6,486 bases of DNA from VFZP01 sp043730365 (GCA_043730365.1 JAYTKJ010000513.1:1-6486); one strand, 5' to 3'. Positions 1 through 6,125 are shown, numbered from the stretch's first letter. Translations and numbers: made by a program. The notes: generated by a model from the sequence alone, not told the origin.

Positions 1-81
1 TCCGGTTCTCTGCTCGACCGGGGCCAACTCTCAAATTATCCACCAGGCTTCGGGGTCACCGGAAGTACACCTCGTCGGTCT

Positions 82-94
82 GAGGCGGAGCCTC
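82..94. other. Short perfect inverted repeat upstream of the Uma2 remnant
   Basis: GAGGC (82-86) and GCCTC (90-94) are perfect reverse complements around a three-base GGA loop. They would form a small RNA hairpin about 24 bases before the Uma2 start codon. There is no following T-run, so it is not a convincing intrinsic terminator. It may be the end of an upstream transcript or chance in GC-rich DNA. The rest of 1-117 shows no gene or promoter I can support. Confidence 0.25.
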
Positions 95-117
95 GTTAGC
101 GTTAAGATGAAGGCAGT

Positions 118-680
118 ATGGTAACGGTCGAGGAAGCCTATCTCCCGCTGACCCTGTCCGCGCCGGGGTTGACCGACGCGCAATTCCAGGAATTCTGCGA
201 GCAATACGCGGATTTCCGCCTGGAATACACGGCTGAGGGCGAGTTGATCATCATGGCGCCGACCGATCCGGAGACCAGTGCGCGCAATGCAACGCTTACC
301 GCGCAGTTGTCAAATTAGGCCCGGCCGGACGGGCGCGGGATCGCCACAGACTCCAGCGGCGGATTCGTGCTCCGCAACGGTGCGAGACTGGCGCCGGACT
401 CGGCGTGGATTTCGCGGACCCGCCTCCGCGCCAAGCAATGCCCGGAGTTCGTGATCGAGTTGCTCTCGCCGGCGGACCGCCCCCGCAAAGTCCACGCCAA
501 GATGCTCGAGTGGATCGCCAACGGTGTGGAACTCGGCTGGCTGATCGACCCCAAGAACAAACCGTCACCATCTACCGGCCTGGTCAGGAGCCTGAAATCC
601 GCACCGGAGTTACTGAGATCAACGGAGAAGGCCCGGTCGACGGATTCGTGCTTGATCTCCTGCCCGTCTGGACCCTGTAG
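118..680 (+). pseudogene. Uma2-family (DUF820) PD-(D/E)XK nuclease-like gene, disrupted
   Basis: Three consecutive stretches read as one Uma2-family protein, a family with a PD-(D/E)XK nuclease fold whose cellular role is poorly known. The N-terminus (from ATG 118) contains an FREQ-type helix region and LIIMAPT. It is stopped by TAG at 316-318, exactly where homologues usually have Trp (…N-W-ARPDGRG…), so a TGG to TAG change is the likely cause. The same frame continues with GIATDSSGGF, PDSAW (394-408), PEFVIELLSP (from 442) and a Lys-containing helix ending GWLIDPKNK. Near 555-561 the homology jumps by one base to TVTIYRPGQEPEIRTG and ends LLPVWTL with TAG at 678-680, as expected if one A was lost from an A-run. 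Compared with remembered relatives, about a dozen residues also appear to be missing between SRTRLR and QCPEF. The acidic and Lys residues of the fold remain visible, but an intact protein cannot be made without readthrough and frameshifting. Total span (563 bp) matches the family's usual ~190 residues. Confidence 0.85.
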
Positions 681-685
681 CAATC

Positions 686-717
686 ATCATCGCTGAGCCG
701 CCACCCCCGCCGATGAT
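686..717. other. Inverted repeat in the gap between Uma2 remnant and gntP-like gene
   Basis: ATCATCG (686-692) and CGATGAT (711-717) are perfect 7-base reverse complements separated by an 18-base C-rich loop. The element lies just after the Uma2 stop and 24 bases before the permease start. It could be a weak terminator or a 5' leader hairpin for the permease. There is no T-tract, so I do not call it a terminator. I see no convincing sigma-70 promoter in the 61-base gap. Confidence 0.3.
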
Positions 718-741
718 AGACTTGGCCGAACCAAGACACAA

Positions 742-2034
742 ATGGATCTCAGCGTAGCCGGCATCGTCGCTTCCCTTTTATTCATCGTGGTGATGGCGCT
801 GCGGGGTTGGCATATCATCCTGATTGCTCCCCTGGCCGTCATCGTCACCGCGCTGTTTTCCCGCATGGAAATCCTGCCGCTGTTGACCGGCCCTTACATG
901 AAGGGCTTCGTCAGTTACGCATCCAAGTTCTACTTAGTCTTTCTGGCCGCCTCGATCTTCGGCAAGGTGATGGAAGACTCCGGAGCCGCGCGGTCGATCG
1001 CCCTGGGAGTGTTGCAGTTGATCGGGCGCGGCAGTCAATACAACGTGCTGCTGGCGGTGGCGGGGATCACGCTGGCATTGACCTTCGGCGGTGTGAGCCT
1101 GTTCGTCGTGATCTTCGCCGTGATCCCGATCGCGCGGCCATTGTTCCGGGAACTCGATGTCCCCTGGCACCTCTTTGCGGCTGCCTTCTTCTTCGGCATG
1201 GGCTCCATCACGATGACGATGATCCCGGGCACGCCCTCGATCATCAACATCATGCCGACTAAGTACATGGCTTCTTCCACCGTCTCGGCGCCCTTACTGG
1301 GGTTGCTGGCCGCCGCGGTGCTGGTGGCGTTCAACCTCTGGTACATGCGCTTCGCCCTCAGGAGTGCGTTGGCGCGGGGCGAAGGGTTTAGCGGCGGGCC
1401 TGCCGACACGGCGGCCGCTCCGGTGAGCGACGTACCTGTCGTGTGGCTTTGCCTGCTGCCCCCGGCCACTCTGATCATCCTTCTCAACGTGGTGAAGCTG
1501 GACGTCCTGGTAGCGATGACGTCGGCCACCGCCGTCTGTGTCGCGCTCTTCTGGAAGCGCTACGCCAACTTACTGGAGACCCTCAATCGCGGCGCGGTCA
1601 ACACCGTGGTCCCCATCGTCAACACCTGCGCCGACGTGGGCTATGGCACGTGTATCGCCGCCACCACCGGGTTCCAGAGCGTCAGCGCGTGGCTGCTCGC
1701 CTTGCCCGGCCATCCGATCATCTCGCTCTCGATCGCCACTAACATCATGGCTGGTATCTCCGGATCGGCGTCCGGCGGGTTGGGGATCGTCATGGAGACA
1801 ATCGTGCCCAAGTATCTGGCGCTCGGGTTGAGCCCGGATCTTGTCCACCGCATCTCGGTGATGTCGGCCGGCGCCTTTGACGCGCTCCCGCACAACGGTG
1901 TGGTGATCACCACGCTAGCGGTCACCGGGCTCACGCACTCCAATGCGTACCGGCATGTCTGGTGGGGACACGTGGTGGCAACGGTGATCGCCTTGCTGAT
2001 CGTGATTCCGGTGGGAATCCTGCTGTATCGATAG
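742..2034 (+). CDS. GntP-family permease (gluconate / hydroxy-acid type H+ symporter)
   Basis: This 430-residue integral membrane protein is very hydrophobic, with roughly a dozen membrane segments, for example about 5-20, 24-40, 101-130, 143-160, 183-205, 232-250, 253-270 and 408-428. Family-like features include FGGVSLFVVIFAVIPIARPL (115-134), IPGTPSIINIMPT (161-173), a Gly/Ser-rich SGSASGGLGI turn (340-349) and AFDALPHNGVVIT (378-390). These match the GntP family (COG2610), whose members import gluconate, related sugar acids or hydroxybutyrate with protons across the inner membrane. The exact substrate cannot be told from sequence, and no catabolic gene lies nearby. Length is normal for the family and the frame is intact. 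The ATG at 742 starts a natural first membrane helix. The upstream sequence (ccaagacaca) has no good Shine-Dalgarno match, so expression may be low or the real leader context unusual. The last 47 codons are duplicated at 5930-6073. The gene sits between a dead Uma2 gene and an NTPase pair with no evident functional link, so it probably marks the original chromosome beside an inserted module. Confidence 0.88.
   Translation: MDLSVAGIVASLLFIVVMALRGWHIILIAPLAVIVTALFSRMEILPLLTGPYMKGFVSYASKFYLVFLAASIFGKVMEDSGAARSIALGVLQLIGRGSQYNVLLAVAGITLALTFGGVSLFVVIFAVIPIARPLFRELDVPWHLFAAAFFFGMGSITMTMIPGTPSIINIMPTKYMASSTVSAPLLGLLAAAVLVAFNLWYMRFALRSALARGEGFSGGPADTAAAPVSDVPVVWLCLLPPATLIILLNVVKLDVLVAMTSATAVCVALFWKRYANLLETLNRGAVNTVVPIVNTCADVGYGTCIAATTGFQSVSAWLLALPGHPIISLSIATNIMAGISGSASGGLGIVMETIVPKYLALGLSPDLVHRISVMSAGAFDALPHNGVVITTLAVTGLTHSNAYRHVWWGHVVATVIALLIVIPVGILLYR
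1891..2034 (+). repeat. 144-bp direct repeat, left copy (3' end of the permease gene)
   Basis: This segment encodes His384 to the stop of the permease. It recurs in the same orientation at 5930-6073 with 138 of 144 bases identical. The six mismatches (left-copy coordinates) are 1899 T/C, 1911 C/G, 1917 A/G, 1940 C/T, 1947 G/C and 2022 G/A. Similarity stops at the TAG: the following bases (ggtccaccc versus cataacagt) are unrelated. The two copies bracket the two NTPase genes. Confidence 0.97.
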
Positions 2035-2065
2035 GGTCCACCCGGATCGTCATCCATGCGAAACT

Positions 2066-2073
2066 GAGGTGAG
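2066..2073 (+). promoter_or_regulatory. Ribosome binding site of the ATPase gene
   Basis: GAGGTGAG lies five bases before the ATG at 2079 and is a strong match to the anti-Shine-Dalgarno sequence. It fixes the start of the ATPase. It is the clearest ribosome site in the window, in contrast to the weak leaders of the permease and of the downstream NB-ARC gene. Confidence 0.8.
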
Positions 2074-2078
2074 AATCC

Positions 2079-3458
2079 ATGCCGACCTCCGCGAAGAACC
2101 TGTCGGACGTCTACGATACTCTCGATCCGCGACCCTTGACCAAACCCGATGAATTCAAGGCCTTCTATCGGGAGGGCCTAGACAAAGTACGTGGCGGTCA
2201 GGTCGTCGACAAATTCCAACGTCGCCTTGAGAAGGCTCACAACGCTCTCCCTTTTAAGGCATTGCTGATGGGTCATCCCGGCAATGGTAAGTCCACCGAA
2301 CTTTCCCGCCTTACCTTCGCGGTAGAGGATCGATACGTCGTCTATCGATTCTCAGTGAAACGCGATCTGGATCCCGGCGCCTTTCGCCCTTTCGATGTGC
2401 TGGCGCTGCTTTTGGTGGGATTGGCCGAGCAGGCGGCGAAACCCGTCGCGGATGGAGGTATCGACTTTAAACCGCCGGACTCCTTAATACAGCGCGTCGT
2501 GGGCTGGTTTTCCGCAACCAAGATTGTGAAGAAAGAGGCGACTGCCGCCGGTGCGTCCGCCACTACCTCGATCGGTCTCGACGCGGACACCTGGTGGGCA
2601 AAACTAATGGGCTTGAGCGCCCAGATCAAAGGAGAGATGAGGTACGCCGCCGAGCGTAACAAGGAAGTGGTGGAGTATCAGCTCCAGCGGCTCTCTTCCT
2701 TGATTGACCTTCTGAACGAACTACTTGATCTGCTCCGCGAGGAAGCTTTCAAGCGCGCCAAGAAGGACTGGCTTATTATCGGCGAAGATTTCGATAGCCC
2801 GGGTATCGACCCTTCGCTGGTGCAGTCGTTCTTCGTCACCTATGCGAATGTCTTGAACGAGCTTCGCATCAGCAATATCTTTACGCTGCCGGTCAGCCTG
2901 GCGTATTCGGAATACTATTCCCGCCTTCCTTGCCCGCCAACGGTTCTCTATGACACACCGGTTTACGGCGAACAAAACCAGCCGCACGCCGAGGGGCGCA
3001 AGGCACTGCGCGAGATCATTGAAGCCAGGGTAGTGATGAGTCTATTTGCTCCCGGCGAACTAGATCGAATGCTGGTGGCGTCCGGTGGAAACTTGCGCGA
3101 CCTTTTCTCGCTGGTGCGAGACGCCGCTGACTCAGCGGAATCTCGTGCCGTTGCGCAGATAGAAGATGAGGACGCGACGGCTGCCATCAACAAGCTACGC
3201 CATGCAGTGCGTTCACGGCTTGGACAAGGGCCATCTGATGACATCGGATACGATGCCAAGGCCGATCGGTTAAAGGCCATCTACAGCAGAGCTCCGAAAG
3301 CGAACATGCCGGATAAGGTGTTGAGTTCGCTTCTGCGTTCCCGCAGCGTGCAGGAGTTCAACGGCAAAGGCAGGTTGGGGATTCCTCCTCTGGTGGTTGA
3401 TTTGCTGATAGAGCAGGGCGTGCTCGCTGCCGGTTCGGCCGGCGGCACGCTCGCCTGA
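2079..3458 (+). CDS. P-loop ATPase, STAND/AAA-like, first component of a two-gene NTPase module
   Basis: The 459-residue soluble protein has a Walker A loop GHPGNGKST (65-73) and a Walker B strand DWLIIGEDFD (230-239) with adjacent acidic residues. It also has a later SGGNLRDLF motif (335-343) that resembles the arginine-bearing sensor region of AAA/ORC-like and STAND ATPases. The segment from about 380 to 450 (SSLLRSRSVQEFNGKGRLGIPPLVVDLL) looks like a C-terminal winged-helix domain. From memory it belongs to a widespread but uncharacterised bacterial family with the same landmarks (MGHxGxGKSTEL, GEDFD, SGGNLRDLF, VQEFNG…PLVVDLL), usually encoded beside a second, larger protein. I cannot confirm this by search. 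No signal peptide or membrane helix is seen, so it should act in the cytoplasm. The strong GAGGTGAG site supports the start. The gene ends five bases before the NB-ARC gene, so the pair is almost certainly co-transcribed and translationally coupled. Base composition is lower in GC than the downstream NB-ARC core (about 55% in 2221-2280 by hand count). It could be the sensor or regulatory ATPase of a conflict system; that role is inferred. Confidence 0.8.
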   Translation: MPTSAKNLSDVYDTLDPRPLTKPDEFKAFYREGLDKVRGGQVVDKFQRRLEKAHNALPFKALLMGHPGNGKSTELSRLTFAVEDRYVVYRFSVKRDLDPGAFRPFDVLALLLVGLAEQAAKPVADGGIDFKPPDSLIQRVVGWFSATKIVKKEATAAGASATTSIGLDADTWWAKLMGLSAQIKGEMRYAAERNKEVVEYQLQRLSSLIDLLNELLDLLREEAFKRAKKDWLIIGEDFDSPGIDPSLVQSFFVTYANVLNELRISNIFTLPVSLAYSEYYSRLPCPPTVLYDTPVYGEQNQPHAEGRKALREIIEARVVMSLFAPGELDRMLVASGGNLRDLFSLVRDAADSAESRAVAQIEDEDATAAINKLRHAVRSRLGQGPSDDIGYDAKADRLKAIYSRAPKANMPDKVLSSLLRSRSVQEFNGKGRLGIPPLVVDLLIEQGVLAAGSAGGTLA

Positions 3459-3463
3459 CCGAA

Positions 3464-5734
3464 ATGTCACCTGCTCAGGCGGCTGAACGCATCATTCGCT
3501 GGGTCCGCGACAGCCGGACCGGCTTGGCACGGGTCACTCATTCTTCGGATGCGGCCCGTCGCGCCACGTGGGAGTTGCTGAAGGCCGCGGCGGCTCCGGA
3601 TAGTGCGGTCGAGATCAAGTTGCCGGACCGGGTAGCGCCCAGCCGCCTTGCATCGCAGGTCCGCGAACTACTGGAAGCCGTCCCCGGTGGCTTGGTGTCG
3701 GTTCCTTGGACGCTCTCGGTTGTGGAGCCTCCCCTAGATTTGGAGAAGGCATTGTCGGGGGTCAGTCTCCTGCGCGAAGCCTTGGCGGATCTGCCCCTAC
3801 ACCAGGTTTGGTGGATGAGCCAGGAGTTCACCGATCGCTTGACCGCCGCCGTTCCAGACCTTGAGTCCTGGTTTGTCCTGCGGCTCAGTGTGGAAGTTCC
3901 AGTGGTTGCCGTTGGTGACGGTAACTGGATCTCGTCTTCCGACAATGTCTCGGACCCCGCTGAAGCTCGCCGCCAAGCCAACTCCCTCGTCAGTCGAGCC
4001 CGCGAGGCATTCTTCCGCGGAGAACCAGCCGACCTCGTGTGGACGCAGTTGGTCACTCCTGCGATTAGTGTCCTCAACGCTTCGAGCCTGCAAGCAGAGG
4101 CAAGGGAAATCGAAAGGGAGTTCCGTCCTGCGCTTAGGAGGTTGTCGAGTCCCGTCCATGTCCGGCTCGACGCCTTGCTTGACCCCGGTAGCCTGCCGGC
4201 CATCTGGAACGTCCGCCGCGAGCGCAATCCGTACTTCACTGGCCGCGACGAATGGCTCCGCCGGCTCCGCGAGAATCTCGAAGCCCAACACGGCGCCGTG
4301 CTGACGCAGGCCATCGCCGGGCTGGGTGGCGTGGGCAAGACGACGCTCGCCACAGAATACGCCTACGAGTTCGCCGCCGAATATGACGTGGTGTGGGAGC
4401 TGCCCTGTGAAGATACCGCGTCGGCGCGCCTGGCGCTGGCGGAGCTGGCCGTGCGTCTCGGCGTGGAGCCGGATACCGGCAATCCACAGGCCTGGGAGTC
4501 TGCCCGCGAGTGGCTGGAGCAACACGGCCGCTGGCTGCTGCTGTGTGACAACGCGGTCTCCTATGACGCCATCGCCGGGCTCCTCCCGCGCGGGGGCCAG
4601 CGGGGGCACGTCCTCATCACGTCGCGCAATCCCAATTGGCGCAAGCTTGGTATGGAGCCGCTGAGCCTGCCGCCGCTCTCGCCCGCTGAAGGAGCGCAAT
4701 TCCTGCTGCGGCGCACGGGCCGCGCGGCTGCGAGCGATGAGGCGGAGGCGCAGGGTTTATCCCAGGATCTGGGCGGGCTGCCGCTCGCGCTCGAACTCGC
4801 CGCCGCGTATGTGGAGGAGAACGCGATCTCGCTCGCACGATACCGTGCGCGTTTGGCGGAGGCGCCGCTGCGGCTGCTGGAACCGGTAGCGCGGACGTGG
4901 GAGATTTCGCTCGGGAAGCTGCCGCCCGCGGCGGTGCGTCTGCTGGAGCGGCTGGCGTTCCTCGCGCCGGATGCGATTCCGCGCGGGCTGCTGGAGGGCT
5001 GGGACCTGGGCGCTGACGATGGATCGCACTTGGATGAAGCGGTGGGGGCCCTGCGGCGATACTCGCTGGTGACCGTGGAGCCGGATGGGAGCCTCGGCGT
5101 GCATCGCCTGCTGCAGCGCGTGATCCGGTCCCGCCTTGCGGACCCGGCGGCGGTCTGCAGCGCGGGGCTGCGGCATGTGAACGAGGGCTTCGGTTATGAC
5201 CAGGAGAAGATTGAGACTTGGGAGCCGGCCGATCCACTCTATGAACATGCGGTGGCGGCGGCGCTTCACGCAGCGGAGCAGGGAGTGGAACCCGAGAAGA
5301 CCAGTCGGCTGCTCAATCAGGCGGGGTTGTTGGCGATGAATCGTCGCGCGGACCTCGGTGCGGCCCTGCCGCTGTTGCAACGCGCCTTAGCGATTGCCGA
5401 GAAGAGCTTCGGCCCGGATCATCCTATGGTGGCGACGCTCGCCAACAACATCGGCAATATCCTGCAAGCCCAAGGCGATCTGGAGGGCGCCCTCACCTAC
5501 ACCCGCCGCGCCCTGGCGATCGACGAGAAGAGCTTCGGCCCAGAACATCCGGATGTTGCGCGCGGCGCCAACAACATCGGCTCGATCCTGCACGACCAAA
5601 GCGATCTGGAGGGCGCCCTCGCCTATACCCGCCGCGCCCTCGCGATCTGGACGAAGTTTCTAGGCCCCGACCACCCGAACACACGCAGGGCAGCGGCGAA
5701 TCTCGCAGCTATCGAGCGCGACGCAAAGCGGTAA
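3464..5734 (+). CDS. NB-ARC (STAND) NTPase with C-terminal TPR repeats and uncharacterised N-terminal domain
   Basis: The protein has 756 residues in three parts. Residues 1 to about 245 match no domain I can name. They contain a WWMSQEF…VPDLESWF motif (116-137) that I recall, without proof, from partners of the upstream ATPase family. Residues ~250-560 form an NB-ARC core: ERNPYFTGRDEWL lead-in (253-265), Walker A GLGGVGKTT (286-294), Walker B RWLLLCDNA (356-364), VLITSR (383-388), GGLPLAL (437-443) and a VHRLLQ motif (546-551) at the MHD-like position. Residues ~616-752 are TPRs of the 42-residue kinesin-light-chain type with the signature FGPxHP. This is the layout of signal-transducing NTPases that sit as ADP-bound monomers and oligomerise on ligand binding; here the TPRs would be the ligand sensor. 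There is no recognisable effector (no TIR, nuclease, protease or membrane segment), which is unusual for a stand-alone NB-ARC immune protein and fits a two-component arrangement. The ATG at 3464 has no clear Shine-Dalgarno and lies five bases after the ATPase stop, suggesting reinitiation. GC rises sharply from about 4200 onward, hinting at a mosaic origin. Confidence 0.88.
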   Translation: MSPAQAAERIIRWVRDSRTGLARVTHSSDAARRATWELLKAAAAPDSAVEIKLPDRVAPSRLASQVRELLEAVPGGLVSVPWTLSVVEPPLDLEKALSGVSLLREALADLPLHQVWWMSQEFTDRLTAAVPDLESWFVLRLSVEVPVVAVGDGNWISSSDNVSDPAEARRQANSLVSRAREAFFRGEPADLVWTQLVTPAISVLNASSLQAEAREIEREFRPALRRLSSPVHVRLDALLDPGSLPAIWNVRRERNPYFTGRDEWLRRLRENLEAQHGAVLTQAIAGLGGVGKTTLATEYAYEFAAEYDVVWELPCEDTASARLALAELAVRLGVEPDTGNPQAWESAREWLEQHGRWLLLCDNAVSYDAIAGLLPRGGQRGHVLITSRNPNWRKLGMEPLSLPPLSPAEGAQFLLRRTGRAAASDEAEAQGLSQDLGGLPLALELAAAYVEENAISLARYRARLAEAPLRLLEPVARTWEISLGKLPPAAVRLLERLAFLAPDAIPRGLLEGWDLGADDGSHLDEAVGALRRYSLVTVEPDGSLGVHRLLQRVIRSRLADPAAVCSAGLRHVNEGFGYDQEKIETWEPADPLYEHAVAAALHAAEQGVEPEKTSRLLNQAGLLAMNRRADLGAALPLLQRALAIAEKSFGPDHPMVATLANNIGNILQAQGDLEGALTYTRRALAIDEKSFGPEHPDVARGANNIGSILHDQSDLEGALAYTRRALAIWTKFLGPDHPNTRRAAANLAAIERDAKR
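5390..5719 (+). repeat. In-frame 126-bp tandem repeats encoding the TPRs
   Basis: Two full 126-bp units lie at 5390-5515 and 5516-5641, followed by a partial third from 5642. They encode residues 643-684, 685-726 and 727-752 of the NB-ARC protein. Units 1 and 2 share long identical DNA blocks, such as gagaagagcttcggccc and gatctggagggcgccctc, while the Pro/Met/Asp-Val-Ala part is more variable. The third unit is more diverged and degrades towards the stop. The arrangement allows copy-number change by slippage or unequal crossover without breaking the frame. Confidence 0.9.
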
Positions 5735-5740
5735 GAACCA

Positions 5741-5762
5741 CTCCCTTGCGGTCGTGGCTCGG
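5741..5762 (+). repeat. Short intergenic repeat, forward copy (CTCCCTTGCGGTCGTGGCTCGG type)
   Basis: Seven bases after the NB-ARC stop lies a GC-rich motif, ctccc-ttgcggtcgtggctcgg. Its reverse complement recurs at 6105-6124 as ccgagcc(g)cgaccgc(g)ggag, with one substitution and a small indel around the central run. From memory, very similar motifs (accgctccctt.cggtcgcggctcgg) are scattered between genes of Solibacter-like Acidobacteriota. Only two copies are visible here, so genome-wide repetition is inferred. CCAC/GTGG within it can pair, but the stem is too short and lacks a T-run to call a terminator. Confidence 0.5.
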
Positions 5763-5768
5763 TAGCGT

Positions 5769-5819
5769 ATCGGTAATTCGGTAGGGCAATCGGTAATTCG
5801 GAATTGGATCGGTAATCGG
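5769..5819 (+). repeat. Three spaced copies of ATCGGTAATTCGG
   Basis: ATCGGTAATTCGG occurs at 5769-5781 and again at 5789-5801 with a 20-base period. A shortened third copy, ATCGGTAATCGG, lies at 5808-5819, and a weaker ATCGGCAA follows at 5826. Spacers are only about 7 bases. The AT-rich core stands out from its GC-rich surroundings. It could be an iteron-like protein binding array, part of a mobile intergenic repeat, or slippage-derived sequence. It sits in the otherwise gene-free stretch after the NTPase module. Confidence 0.75.
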
Positions 5820-5848
5820 GAGCGCATCGGCAACACGTGGCGGTTTCC

Positions 5849-5875
5849 GAGCCCCGACCGCCCGGAAGGGGTCTC
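5849..5875. other. GC-rich hairpin after the NTPase module
   Basis: GAGCCCC (5849-5855) can pair with GGGG (5868-5871) plus CTC (5873-5875), leaving one bulged T and a 12-base loop. It is followed by a C-run and, from 5890, an A-rich run. On the plus strand there is no T-tract, so it is not a standard terminator for the NB-ARC gene. Read from the other strand, the A-rich run becomes a T-run, but no strong stem lies directly before it. It is probably part of a structured intergenic repeat. I see no gene between 5735 and 5929. Confidence 0.35.
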
Positions 5876-5929
5876 CCCCCACCACCCACAAAATAAAAAA
5901 ACCGCCGCGCCAGCGCAGGAGGAGGAGAG

Positions 5930-6073
5930 CACAACGGCGTGGTGATCACGACGCTGGCGGTCACCGGGCTCACGCACTTCAATGCCTACCGGCATGTCTG
6001 GTGGGGACACGTGGTGGCAACGGTGATCGCCTTGCTGATCGTGATTCCGGTGGGAATCCTACTGTATCGATAG
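5930..6073 (+). pseudogene. Truncated second copy of the GntP-family permease (last 47 codons)
   Basis: This fragment encodes HNGVVITTLAVTGLTHFNAY… to the natural stop, matching residues 384-430 of the permease at 742-2034. It begins in register at a codon boundary (cac) with no permease-like sequence upstream; the preceding aggaggaggagag belongs to the intergenic repeat region. Of six base differences, five are silent third-position changes and one changes Ser400 (TCC) to Phe (TTC). That pattern indicates divergence while the sequence was still a working gene, so it looks like the tail of a former paralogue or of a foreign allele, not a fresh copy error. There is no start codon or ribosome site suitable for making a membrane protein. 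Together with 1891-2034 it forms direct repeats around the NTPase pair. Confidence 0.93.
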
Positions 6074-6104
6074 CATAACAGTGGAGACGAACGAGGCTCC
6101 GATG

Positions 6105-6124
6105 CCGAGCCGCGACCGCGGGAG
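6105..6124 (-). repeat. Short intergenic repeat, inverted copy
   Basis: CCGAGCCGCGACCGCGGGAG is close to the reverse complement of the motif at 5741-5762, differing by one substitution and a short indel in the central run. It ends one base before the GTGCG that I take as the 5' end of a group II intron, so the intron appears to have landed in or at the edge of this repeat. The pair flanks the permease fragment in inverted orientation. Confidence 0.45.
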
Positions 6125-6125
6125 C

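Noticed and set aside
2035..2078. Possible terminator or promoter between the permease and the ATPase gene
   Set aside because: The 44-base gap has a good ribosome site but no stem plus T-run and no recognisable -35/-10 pair, so neither is called.
3538..4699. Long antisense open frames of 271 and 300 codons opposite the first half of the NB-ARC gene
   Set aside because: They are low-complexity, Arg/Ser- and Pro-rich shadows of GC-rich codons on the plus strand. They overlap a clear NB-ARC gene and have no recognisable domain.
5769..5834. Possible CRISPR array at the ATCGGTAATTCGG repeats
   Set aside because: The repeats are only 13 bases, the spacers about 7 bases, there are three copies at most, and no cas gene is present.
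86..6101. 12-base inverted match between 86-97 and 6090-6101 (cggagcctcgtt / aacgaggctccg)
   Set aside because: About one such 12-base match is expected by chance in a window of this length, and similarity does not extend on either side, so it is not taken as terminal inverted repeats of an island.
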